A DNA stretch of 64,000 nucleotides. Source: Nostoc sp. NIES-3756. GTDB taxonomy: Bacteria; Cyanobacteriota; Cyanobacteriia; Cyanobacteriales; Nostocaceae. Both the position numbers and the translations under genes were made by a program. The notes below the pieces were generated by a model, which made no database searches, was not told the DNA's origin, and worked only from the letters and a program-made list of their open reading frames with translations. The stretch is from assembly GCF_001548375.1 (NCBI RefSeq), contig NZ_AP017295.1, forward strand, positions 4,312,501 through 4,376,500, read 5' to 3'. Positions 9,332 to 16,664 of this stretch are shown here, one piece after another. How positions within the stretch are numbered: the first letter of the stretch is position 1; each line of letters opens with the position of its first letter.

Positions 9332-10258
9332 CTAATGACCATATTCTGCCTTGATGTCTCGCAGCATGAGTTCATCAAGAGCTTGTCTGGGGGTGACTTC
9401 ACCTTGTAATAATCGGTAAACTTGCTCGGTAATGGGCATAACTATATTTTGCTGCCTAGCTAATTGGACTAGTACCTGACAAGTGTTTACTCCTTCGGCT
9501 GTTCCTGGTAATTTCTCAAGAATTTGTGTCAAGGTTTCACCACTAGCTAATTGATAGCCAACTTGGTAATTGCGGCTTAAGGCACTATTACAGGTAGCTA
9601 ACAAATCTCCTAGACCAGATAACCCATAAAATGTTTCCGTTTTCGCACCCCAACAATTACCAATGCGAATTATTTCTGTGAGTCCGCGTGTGACTAACGC
9701 GGCTTTGGCGTTAGTTCCTAATTGCAAACCGTCACATACACCAGATGCGATCGCAATTACATTCTTTAGTGTACCGCCCAACTCCACACCCACAGGGTCG
9801 GGATTTGTATAGACGCGAAAACGAGATGAGGAAAACGCTACCTGCACTGTAGCGGCGGCTGTAGTTACACGACTAGCTACTACCGTAGCGGCTGGTAAAG
9901 ATTGGTCAATTTCCTTTGATAAATTTGGCCCAGAGAGGACAACTACTGGATGATTAGGGAAGCAAGATTGCCAAATTTGCGAAGGCGTATATATAGTTTG
10001 GGGTTCTAAACCTTTGGTAGCGGTGACAAATATTGTTTCTGGTGGAAGGGTGAGAGATTGAATTTTTGAAGCAACTTCTCTCACCCCTTTCATGGAGATG
10101 GCAGAGAGAATGATATCAGCATCTTGTGTAACTTCTGCCAGTGTTTCATTCCCCTGTCGTGACCATACACGCACCCTATGGCCATTGGCTATTGCTAAAT
10201 TCGCCAGGGATGCACCCCAAGCGCCTGCACCTAAAATTGATATGGTAGTTTCTCGCAC
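9332..10258 (-). CDS. gpsA: NAD(P)-dependent glycerol-3-phosphate dehydrogenase
   Basis: The 308-residue product reduces dihydroxyacetone phosphate to sn-glycerol 3-phosphate for membrane lipid synthesis in the cytosol. The N-terminus carries the nucleotide-binding glycine motif ILGAGAWGASLA (residues 8-19). LSGPNLSKEI, the catalytic-lysine region GTLKNVIAIASGVCDGL, and GLSGLGDLLATCNS with RNYQVGYQL are classic GpsA signatures, and the length is slightly below the usual 330. It lies downstream of lipA on the same strand with a 64-bp gap containing a short low-complexity repeat, so co-transcription is possible. Confidence 0.95.
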   Translation of the reverse strand: MRETTISILGAGAWGASLANLAIANGHRVRVWSRQGNETLAEVTQDADIILSAISMKGVREVASKIQSLTLPPETIFVTATKGLEPQTIYTPSQIWQSCFPNHPVVVLSGPNLSKEIDQSLPAATVVASRVTTAAATVQVAFSSSRFRVYTNPDPVGVELGGTLKNVIAIASGVCDGLQLGTNAKAALVTRGLTEIIRIGNCWGAKTETFYGLSGLGDLLATCNSALSRNYQVGYQLASGETLTQILEKLPGTAEGVNTCQVLVQLARQQNIVMPITEQVYRLLQGEVTPRQALDELMLRDIKAEYGH

Positions 10259-10274
10259 TGATCTATATAAATAG

Positions 10275-10318
10275 GGAGTGGGGAGATGAGGGAGAGGGGG
10301 GAGATAAAACTTGGCTTA
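10275..10318. repeat. Low-complexity GGGGAGATGAGGGAG block
   Basis: A purine-rich spacer between gpsA and lipA of the same class as the repeats inside cobN and at 38770-38875. Confidence 0.6.
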
Positions 10319-10322
10319 CTTC

Positions 10323-11213
10323 CTACTCAGCACTCAGCACTTTTTTTCTTGGGTATCGCTCCATTAATTCTCTTACTTGTTCGGCGTGGTAAGAGCTTCT
10401 AGTTAGGGGTGAGGAAACGACTTGTAAAAATCCTAGTTCTTCACCGTAAGCTTGCCAAGCTGCGAATTGTTCTGGGGTAACAAAGTCGTTGACTTGCAAG
10501 TGTTTTTGACTGGGTTGGAGATATTGCCCAATTGTCAGGATATCGCAATCTACGGCGCGTAAGTCCTGCATGACTTGACGAATTTCTGCGTCTGTTTCCC
10601 CAAGACCGACCATGATACCTGATTTGGTGTACAGCCAAGGAGCAATTTGACGAGATAGCTGCAATAATTCTAGGGTGCGATCGTAGTTACCTTGGGGTCT
10701 GACTCGCCGATAAAGTCGGGGAATAGTTTCTGTATTATGGTTGAGTACCTCTGGCGATGCTTGGAGAATTATTTCTAACGCTTCCCAATTACCGCACAAG
10801 TCAGGAATTAACACCTCAATTGTGGTTTGAGGCGATACTGCACGAATCTCTTGAATACATTTGACAAATTGTGATGCACCACCATCTGGTAAATCATCTC
10901 GGTTAACTGAAGTGATAACCACATGATTAAGTCTCATCCGCCGCACAGCTTCCGCTAATCTCGTTGGTTCTGTGGGGTCGAGAGCTTTGGGTTTTTTCTC
11001 AAAATCAATATCGCAGTAAGGACAAGCACGGGTGCAAGCTGGCCCCATAATTAAAAATGTGGCTGTACCAGCTTGGAAGCATTCACCAATATTCGGACAT
11101 GACGCTTCCTCACAAACTGTATTTAGGGCTAAATCCCGTAAAATTTCCTTGACGTTACCAACGCGCTCCCATTGAGGCGCTTTTACCCGAAGCCAGTCTG
11201 GTTTTACAGTCAC
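10323..11213 (-). CDS. lipA: Lipoyl synthase (radical SAM)
   Basis: A 296-residue lipoyl synthase, which inserts two sulfurs into protein-bound octanoyl groups. It shows both family clusters: the auxiliary 4Fe-4S motif [12 protein letters not shown] (C-x4-C-x5-C, residues about 34-45) and the radical-SAM motif [11 protein letters not shown] (C-x3-C-x2-C, residues about 60-70). [12 protein letters not shown] and [16 protein letters not shown] follow, and [12 protein letters not shown] is the conserved C-terminal serine region. Length is normal. The start gives the family-typical [12 protein letters not shown]. It is the last native gene before tRNA-Pro and the transposon remnant. Confidence 0.96.
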   Translation of the reverse strand: MTVKPDWLRVKAPQWERVGNVKEILRDLALNTVCEEASCPNIGECFQAGTATFLIMGPACTRACPYCDIDFEKKPKALDPTEPTRLAEAVRRMRLNHVVITSVNRDDLPDGGASQFVKCIQEIRAVSPQTTIEVLIPDLCGNWEALEIILQASPEVLNHNTETIPRLYRRVRPQGNYDRTLELLQLSRQIAPWLYTKSGIMVGLGETDAEIRQVMQDLRAVDCDILTIGQYLQPSQKHLQVNDFVTPEQFAAWQAYGEELGFLQVVSSPLTRSSYHAEQVRELMERYPRKKVLSAE

Positions 11214-11416
11214 AATCCGCTTTTACCACTCAATGTTATACAAATCTAATCCTAGCAAGCAAATTCCTTTCCTATTCATTTATATATATAGATGTGTTTT
11301 GATCTACAAATCTTTTCTTTTGGCTGTCAACCGCCAACACTTTATGTAATTTAATTATGTAATAGCAAATATGCTATTATTTATGTTATTATGGCAGAGA
11401 TTCGCAATTTTCTCTA

Positions 11417-11490
11417 CGGGATGTAGCGCAGCTTGGTAGCGCACTTCGTTCGGGACGAAGGGGCCGCTGGTTCGAATCCAGTCATCCCGA
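11417..11490 (+). tRNA. tRNA-Pro (anticodon CGG)
   Basis: A complete cloverleaf can be drawn: acceptor CGGGATG/CATCCCG, D stem GCGC/GCGC, anticodon stem CTTCG/CGAAG with loop TTCGGGA (anticodon CGG), T arm with loop TTCGAAT, discriminator A. No CCA is encoded. Bases 11439-11455 are identical to the CAST homing spacer, preceded by GTA. Confidence 0.95.
11436..11455 (+). other. CAST homing target: GTA PAM plus 17-nt protospacer
   Basis: GTA at 11436-11438 fits the GTN PAM known for Cas12k. The next 17 bases, GCGCACTTCGTTCGGGA, are identical to the minus-strand sequence following the degenerate last repeat (11675-11659). The proposed transposon terminus at 11501 is 62 bp beyond the PAM, inside the 60-66 bp window known for type V-K transposition. 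Confidence 0.85.
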
Positions 11491-11500
11491 TTTGTCCTGT

Positions 11501-11600
11501 TGTCAACTGCCAAATTGTTTGTCCGCGTTGACAAATTGTTGTCCGTCTTGCCAAATTAATGTCTGTATTGACAAATGACTTAATAATGAGAGTCTATCAA
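11501..11600 (-). repeat. CAST right end with TnsB-site repeats
   Basis: Four sites of the form TTG(A/C)CAAATTnnTGTC follow one another from about 11506 to 11580. The terminus TGTCAACTGCCAAATTG can be aligned base for base, as I recall it, with the terminus of the Scytonema ShCAST (TGTACA, then GTGACAAATT), with TGTCAA in place of TGTACA. Confidence 0.7.
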
Positions 11601-11658
11601 CATTAGGAACTATTAAAATCATAGTCCTAATTTATTGTTAGTGCTTTAGTTCAGGATT

Positions 11659-11712
11659 TCCCGAACGAAGTGCGCCTTTCAACCCACCTTTGTTTAAATA
11701 TAAATTATTTGT
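11659..11712 (-). ncRNA. Atypical homing crRNA unit (degenerate repeat plus tRNA spacer)
   Basis: On the minus strand the last repeat (11712-11676) keeps only its 3' part, GGTGGGTTGAAAG, and is followed by a 17-nt spacer (11675-11659) identical to the tRNA-Pro anticodon arm. Short self-targeting spacers behind divergent repeats are known from CASTs, where they direct insertion into the attachment site. Expression is not shown here. Confidence 0.8.
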
Positions 11713-12073
11713 CTTATCAATACCTTTTTCTGGTTGATGTGTAGTTTTTAATCCACCTCTAGCTGAGAGGGATGTTGAAACTCAAGGCTTGTAAAGAGCC
11801 TTGGGGCTTGGTTGTACACTTTCAACCCGCCTCTAGCTGGGAGGGGTGTTGAAACAAAAGTTTATTGTTAAGTAAAAGACTAGGTTTTATCCTTCAATCC
11901 GCCTCTAGCTGGGAGGGGTGTTGAAACTCGGCAAGGGTGGTTAGAGTCGTAATAGCGGTCATACTTTCAACCCGCCTCTAGCTGGGAGGGGTGTTGAAAC
12001 CTTATATGTTTTTTCTACCCCTTCTTCTCGCTTTGTCTTTCAACCCGCCTCTAGCTGGGAGGGGTGTTGAAAC
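11676..12073 (-). CRISPR. Type V-K CRISPR array, five repeats plus degenerate end repeat
   Basis: 37-bp repeats lie at 12037-12073, 11964-12000, 11891-11927, 11819-11855 and 11745-11781, with a degenerate sixth at 11676-11712. Read on the minus strand the repeat begins GTTTCAACACCCCTCC and ends GGCGGGTTGAAAG, the V-K CAST pattern. Spacers are 36, 36, 35, 37 and 32 nt in transcription order. The first three repeats differ by at most two bases from each other; divergence grows toward the homing unit, marking that as the trailer end. No cas1, cas2 or cas12k is nearby. Confidence 0.92.
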
Positions 12074-12119
12074 CGAACCTCTCCCTACTCCTGAAGAAGC
12101 AGTGGAAATGGTCTTTCTG

Positions 12120-12312
12120 TCGAATAACTAATTGCACTCCTGCTAATAATGTATCTTGATTATCCAATTCTGCCACATTAGACTTACTAATCAAGACTTG
12201 GTTCTCAGGATTTTTATGCAATGGTAACCGGACTGTAAAGGTAGCTCCTTGTCCTTTTCCTGGGCTTTCTGCCTGGATTGTACCACCATGTAATTCGACT
12301 AGATAAGCTAAT
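12120..12312 (-). pseudogene. Fragment of a hybrid histidine kinase
   Basis: The minus strand encodes YLVELHGGTIQAESPG, then GQGATFTVRLPL: the end of a HATPase_c domain, followed by a linker that looks like the start of a receiver domain (LLAGVQLVI). Nothing upstream of the G2 box remains: the 5' side runs into the IS630-type fragment and the 3' side into the first CRISPR repeat at about 12074. It is a scrap, probably of transposon cargo or of a gene brought in by rearrangement, and lacks the H box and ATP lid. No function is expected. Confidence 0.7.
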
Positions 12313-12360
12313 CGGCACTTAAGTTGCATAATAAGAAAATGAAGCAGTTTAAAAGCGACG

Positions 12361-12771
12361 ATGCCGCCCCCAGCCAAGAACTTTTTAACGCCAGAACAAG
12401 TTAGCTCCTTACAGCAAGCTCTAAAAGAGAGCGAACAGCCGCATGTTAGGGAAAGAATTCTAATTATTCTGCTCCAGAACGATGGGAAACCGCAACAGGA
12501 GATTGCGAAATTTTTAGGCTGCTCGCACAGAACAGTGGCATATTGGTGTATGCACGGTGAGCCAGATAATCTAGAATCTCTACATAATAAAAGAGAGTAT
12601 GAACATTACCGCAAAGCTACTCCTGAATATATTGAACTGTTATTAAAAACTGTTGACCAGGAACCATCCACTTTAGGGTATGAATTTGGAAAATGGACGG
12701 CAGAGAGACTAGCTACATATTTAACCCAAAAAACAGGAATTGATTTAAGTAGTTCTCAAGTAATTCAATGG
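12361..12771 (+). pseudogene. IS630-type transposase, N-terminal fragment
   Basis: About 137 residues match the N-terminal part of IS630/Tc1-mariner transposases: a helix-turn-helix segment (PQQEIAKFLGCSHRTVAYWCMHG, roughly 48-70) and a second helical DNA-binding region ending LSSSQVIQW. The DDE catalytic domain is missing. The frame runs on as CLVSF into sequence that on the other strand is tnsC, so the element was cut at about 12757-12771. The 5' end of the insertion sequence probably lies near 12313, next to the kinase fragment. No terminal inverted repeat could be defined because the other end is gone. Confidence 0.8.
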
Positions 12772-13384
12772 TGCTTAGTGTCTTTTTAAAATCATCATCT
12801 TCTAAGGTGTCAAACTCATAAAGTGTTGGAAAGCTAGTTAACAAATCACAATCATGTAAAATTTTATCTAGCTCCTGCCCTCCAACTAAGACAACAGAAA
12901 CATTAGATTCGTCAAAAAGTTGCTTTAGGTCTAATAATGCCTCTCTTTGGAGATTGTCAGCATTATCAACAATGACTTGTTCTATCCCAAATAATTCCAA
13001 ACTACCAGCTAATCTTGGACGTAAATCTTCTCGTTTACCTGTTGGTGCTGCGTGGTTAATATCCTTAAGAATTTGCGAAAACAGACGCTTAGAACTTGAT
13101 GCTGACCAAGCTCTTACATACGATACTTTCTTCCTATCCTCTTCCCGATAATGAACCGAGGCTCGGCTTTTCCCAACATCTCTTGGCCCAACTACTCGAC
13201 CGCATTGTTTTAATATTCGCAACTCATCCAGCCATCTGAAATATTCACAAGCCCGATCAGTGGGTATAAAGCAATTACTGAATATTTCTTCAATTTCAAC
13301 GACTTTAGCAAGTTGATTATTTAACTCTAGTTGAGGAGCTAAGGTTTCAACATTAGGCTGAATTACAAGTTGTGATTGTGCCAT
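12761..13384 (-). pseudogene. tnsC: CAST TnsC AAA+ ATPase, 3' truncated
   Basis: 208 residues match type V-K TnsC, the AAA+ protein that polymerises on DNA at the Cas12k target and recruits TnsB. Walker A GPRDVGKS is at residues 66-73 and Walker B VIVDNAD at 137-143; sensor region VVLVGGQELD follows. Homology stops at STIEL (208), where full-length relatives have some 65 more residues; the frame then reads 15 unrelated residues to a stop at 12713. Filament-forming and lid parts are thus lost and the protein is probably inactive. It begins 3 bp after the tnsB stop, the normal operon order. tniQ, expected next, is absent. Confidence 0.88.
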
Positions 13385-13387
13385 ACA

Positions 13388-15244
13388 TCACCAAATATTC
13401 TTTAAATTTTGTTTGCGTCTAGAAATAACTAACTGATGCCTTTCCTGTTTTAAATTGTCTGCTTGCTCAGATACTTCTATTTGCACCTCAGTTTTTGGAA
13501 CCTGTATTTCCTCCCTAGAAACTCTCTCTGGCAATACTTCAATTGGGTCATCATTCTTTACATAATTCTTAGCTCTACTTTTTCTTAATTCAACAACATT
13601 AGAGTTTTTCTTAGAACCAGAACGTAAGCGTTTTTGTTCTGCTTGTCTTCTTTCTTTCTTTTCCTGTTTACGCTCTTTTACAAGCTCCTTACGCTTACCT
13701 AATGCTAATAGAGCATCATAATTAGAATGCTCTCTACGAGCCTTGCTACGCTCCTTATTAAGACTTTTCAATTCTTCTATACTCAATTCTTGGGTATCCA
13801 TGTTTACTGCATGAACGTACCCTAAGAAATCTCCTATGTCATCATTTGCATCACAACTGTAGACATATAATGTCAGAATATGGTCTGGGTCATATCTCAG
13901 TGTCACATATTCACCTTTGTAAGCCCTGAGTGATTCTCCTCGATAAATCAGGTTCTCGAACTGGATAGAACCATGAGCTTGAACAACCCGTTGAGTTTCT
14001 TTCATTAAACAAATATCCAATTCTCGCTCATCTAAAGGCTCAGGTAGTTTTCCTCCCATTCCCTTGAACCATCTTTCAAATCTTGTCTCGCGGGGATCTT
14101 TGGGATAAGGTTCATGATTATAAATGTCACAAAAGAAACTAGCCAAAATCTTGTCTATATCCTGTATGCCCAAACAAGCTTCTTTTTCTGCGTTTTCAGG
14201 GCGTTCCTGAACATTAGATCCTGTGTAACCAGGTAAGTCTTTGAGAACTTGAGTATTAATCGTTTTAAAAATCCGTTCTACAATACCACCTTGGTTTGGG
14301 CGATCGCGCAATTCGCATTGAAATCGCAGTTTCTTGCCGATGGCTTTGAGATGTTTAGAGCGAAAATCTTTGCCGCCATCAGTGAAAAAGTATTGAAAAG
14401 GAGGGCCATAACCCCAAGGTTTACTCAATTCATAATCATGGGGATACTGCTTGGGTAATATAGAATGTCTTAAAGCAAGAGCCACTTCAGCAGACCCAGG
14501 TTGTTTTATCCATAAGTGGAAACCTAAAACACAACTGGAGAAAGTATCAACAACAGTAGTTAACCAAGGTCGCTCAGGTAATAACACACCGTTACTATCA
14601 ACTATCCGAATATCCAGTTCTGTATGGTCACATTGAATAATTTGGTTGCTAAACTCAGCTTTTAGTTGCTTGCCATCTCGTGTTTCCACCGTCAACCAAG
14701 ATCCAGAACCTGGATTTCTAATTTTTTTCTTCCGTTTTTGTTGCTCAATTAACGGATTTAAAATTCGGTAGACAGTAGCCGGATGAGGATAGTCTCCATG
14801 TTCAAGCCCAAGGTCAACGATCGCGTGGCGCTTTACCTCACGAACTACAGATGCTGGCGACATTGGATGTTTTTCTTTTAGGCTATTTTCGTAAATTGTT
14901 TTTATATATTGTTGCCAGTATTCGCTAACTCGATGTTTGCCCTTGTCACAGCGTTGTACTCCGGCTGTCTCATTTAATCTGTCTCCATTGTATTCTTTGA
15001 GAAGACGCTCCACCTGCCGAGTAGAAACACCAAGAGTGTCTGCAACTGCCTGTTTTCTCTGAGACTTAATCTGTCGATTCGGTGATTCAGCAAGCCATTG
15101 GATGAGATTAAATTTGAGTTTCTGGCTATCTGAGGATTCCAGAATAATGTGTAATGGATCGACCACAAAATTACTTTCACTAAGGAAAATAGCTTCTGTA
15201 ATTTGTGTCAATTCTCCGGTTAATCCAAATTCTTTGTCTGGCAT
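13388..15244 (-). CDS. tnsB: CAST DDE transposase TnsB
   Basis: A 618-residue transposase of the type V-K CAST family, which cuts and joins the transposon ends. N-terminal helix-turn-helix domains (about 45-180, with VSTRQVERLLKEY) precede an RNase H-like core whose acidic triad is visible: Asp206 in QCDHT, Asp289 in FFTDGGKDF and Glu323 in GGIVER. YTGSNVQERPE and DLDICLMK-like (ELDICLMKETQR) blocks match family members, followed by a beta-barrel region and a charged Lys/Arg/Glu-rich tail from about 500. The frame is intact and of normal length, so it may still be active on ends elsewhere. The start lies 263 bp inside the left terminus. Confidence 0.93.
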   Translation of the reverse strand: MPDKEFGLTGELTQITEAIFLSESNFVVDPLHIILESSDSQKLKFNLIQWLAESPNRQIKSQRKQAVADTLGVSTRQVERLLKEYNGDRLNETAGVQRCDKGKHRVSEYWQQYIKTIYENSLKEKHPMSPASVVREVKRHAIVDLGLEHGDYPHPATVYRILNPLIEQQKRKKKIRNPGSGSWLTVETRDGKQLKAEFSNQIIQCDHTELDIRIVDSNGVLLPERPWLTTVVDTFSSCVLGFHLWIKQPGSAEVALALRHSILPKQYPHDYELSKPWGYGPPFQYFFTDGGKDFRSKHLKAIGKKLRFQCELRDRPNQGGIVERIFKTINTQVLKDLPGYTGSNVQERPENAEKEACLGIQDIDKILASFFCDIYNHEPYPKDPRETRFERWFKGMGGKLPEPLDERELDICLMKETQRVVQAHGSIQFENLIYRGESLRAYKGEYVTLRYDPDHILTLYVYSCDANDDIGDFLGYVHAVNMDTQELSIEELKSLNKERSKARREHSNYDALLALGKRKELVKERKQEKKERRQAEQKRLRSGSKKNSNVVELRKSRAKNYVKNDDPIEVLPERVSREEIQVPKTEVQIEVSEQADNLKQERHQLVISRRKQNLKNIW

Positions 15245-15507
15245 TTAAGCGAGGAGAATGTAGTTATTGGTAGTATTAATGTACCATTAACTGAAGAAAA
15301 TGCGACATTGAATTTGCAATGTGACAAAATTTAGATTAACGACATTAATTTACGAGTTTTAATGTTAGCGACATATAATGTGCGAAGTTGAGAATTTGGC
15401 ATTTTTAGCTGACAATGTTTTGAAAGCTTTATATAATAAGCTTTTTAGATGCTCAAGATGTTCATGTCGTTATTTGCGAAGTGCGACAGATAATGTGCGA
15501 ATGTACA
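15245..15507 (-). repeat. CAST left end with TnsB-site repeats
   Basis: From the terminus TGTACA (15507-15502) inward, the minus strand shows repeated sites of about 19 bp of the form TTCGCACATTATnTGTCGC at 15501-15483 and 15396-15369, with weaker ones near 15480, 15350 and 15320. The TGTACATTCGCACATTAT start resembles, from memory, the Anabaena cylindrica AcCAST left end. The promoter of tnsB must lie here. Confidence 0.75.
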
Positions 15508-15766
15508 GGTACGTATCAAACGACAGGAAATTTTGGAAGCTAGGAAAGTAGATCCAGGTCAGTCCCCATCCGGTGATCACTTGAAGCAACAGTGCTGCAA
15601 GTCCAAAGCCCTCGAAGTGTTCTTCAAAGTGATGAACGCGATCGGGGGTGCGGTTTTTGAGTGCTTGAGGCAACACCGTTACGGCAAATACCAAATGCCC
15701 ACCCGTCCAGACGGTGGCTCCCAAAGTATGCAGGATAACTAGGATTTTGAACAGCATCAGAAGCAA
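15508..15766 (-). pseudogene. CopD-like membrane protein truncated by the CAST left end
   Basis: About 86 residues from an ATG at 15766 read as a membrane protein of the CopD (copper resistance D-like, DUF-type) family: ILHTLGATVWTGGHLVFA, a His-containing loop HHFEEHFEGFG and a second membrane segment ALLLQVITGWGLTW. At 15508 the coding frame enters the CAST left terminus and ends 12 residues later. The missing 3' half is not found on the other side of the transposon, beside tRNA-Pro. So the gene was broken by this left end, and the matching flank was lost or moved. Confidence 0.7.
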
Positions 15767-15941
15767 TAAATCAGGACTCGTTATCTATTGTGTCAGGATT
15801 TGTTAACTTATTTAAGGTGATTGAGCTATTTACCTCCAATTTTGTAATTATAGATACAGAAATTATTTGTTTTACTCTCTCTGGTCTAGTTGGAGAGAGT
15901 ACTGCTCGCAAGTTTTAATGGATTACAGACGGAGAAAGCCT

Positions 15942-16187
15942 ATGTCCTTTCAAACAGTTTCGGTTAATTCGACCGCCCCGATCCTGGCAAACCAGATCAC
16001 TTCAGGTTGGAACCCCGTCTGCCACATCACATACAACCGAGATACTTGGGTAAAGTTGCTCCAACCACCTAGTGACTATGCCTTTGAGGAAGCCAAGTTA
16101 CTCTGCCAGGAATCTTCAGTGACTTGGGTTGCCTGGGTGCCAGATTACGGTGAAGTGGTACTAGATCGTAGTCAGTTCTATTGCTAA
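15942..16187 (+). CDS. Conserved-looking small protein of unknown function
   Basis: An 81-residue product is read from ATG 15942, which has GGAG eight bases upstream; the frame extends 75 bp further 5' but that part lacks a ribosome site. The protein is rich in Trp and Cys (WNPVCHITYNRDTW, then LCQESSVTWVAWVPDYGEVVLD) with no membrane segment. The C-terminal part reads like a small cyanobacterial domain in which a residue run WVAWVPDYGE is prominent, but I do not recognise a named family. It stands alone between the CopD fragment and another small gene on the same strand. Confidence 0.55.
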   Translation: MSFQTVSVNSTAPILANQITSGWNPVCHITYNRDTWVKLLQPPSDYAFEEAKLLCQESSVTWVAWVPDYGEVVLDRSQFYC

Positions 16188-16315
16188 TCAAAAGCACGGT
16201 TGATATACCCACCAGCTATTTCACTAAGACATTATTTGCCAGGTCAACAATGCAAGGTCAAGGTCTGGCGGGTATGGGCAAGTAAGTAATTTAGGTATTA
16301 AACAGGTTGAGTGTG

Positions 16316-16552
16316 ATGAATGTCGAGTCGGCTATTGATTGGGATGAAATATTTGAGTATCTGCCTGGGACAATGGTAGAACTAAAAAATAATCCTGGGA
16401 TTTTGCATCAGATTGATTACTATGAAGCCACGATGGTTCCTCCAATCTGGTTGGTGAATGATCCGCGTCCGCGTTACTCTCACGAGTTGCAAATTGTCTC
16501 CCGTCGTGATATCCAGGTTTGCGACATAGGGTCGCAGGTTGTTGCATTCTGA
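16316..16552 (+). CDS. Small acidic protein of unknown function
   Basis: A 78-residue product from ATG 16316 (TTG and GTG codons 9 and 3 bases upstream are alternatives). It begins NVESAIDWDEIFEYLPGTMVELKN and ends QVCDIGSQVVAF, is acidic and soluble, and shows no motif I know. It may form a unit with the small gene 128 bp upstream on the same strand. Support is the intact frame, a plausible AGGTTGAG ribosome site and amino-acid composition like a folded protein; function cannot be given. Confidence 0.5.
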   Translation: MNVESAIDWDEIFEYLPGTMVELKNNPGILHQIDYYEATMVPPIWLVNDPRPRYSHELQIVSRRDIQVCDIGSQVVAF

Positions 16553-16664
16553 GCAAGTGCTGTTTCTGGTATTAAGCGTGAATTAAGCTTAATGACCGGA
16601 ATTAACCACCAATTTGAAACATCATTGCTTTGGAAAGCAGTTTTTGTTTTTACATATATTAGGT

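Larger units (their letters stand above)
11501..15507 (-). mobile_element. Degenerate, probably chimeric type V-K CAST remnant
   Basis: Order on the minus strand: left end (15245-15507), tnsB, tnsC (3' truncated), then in place of tniQ, cas12k and tracrRNA an IS630-type fragment and a histidine-kinase fragment, then the array, homing spacer and right end (11501-11600) beside tRNA-Pro. The left terminus TGTACA is flanked by GGTAC and the right terminus TGTCAA by CCTGT, so no 5-bp target duplication is shared. The TnsB-site consensus also differs between the ends. I infer that pieces of two CASTs were joined, or that one suffered rearrangement. It cannot move on its own. Confidence 0.75.

Noticed and set aside
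11676..12073. Array as part of an adaptive CRISPR-Cas immune system
   Set aside because: Repeat type, position at a CAST end and absence of cas1/cas2 point to transposon guidance instead.
12051..12377. 108-codon minus-strand frame as an intact gene
   Set aside because: Its two ends are CRISPR repeat and IS630 sequence; only the middle matches a kinase tail, so it is a fragment.
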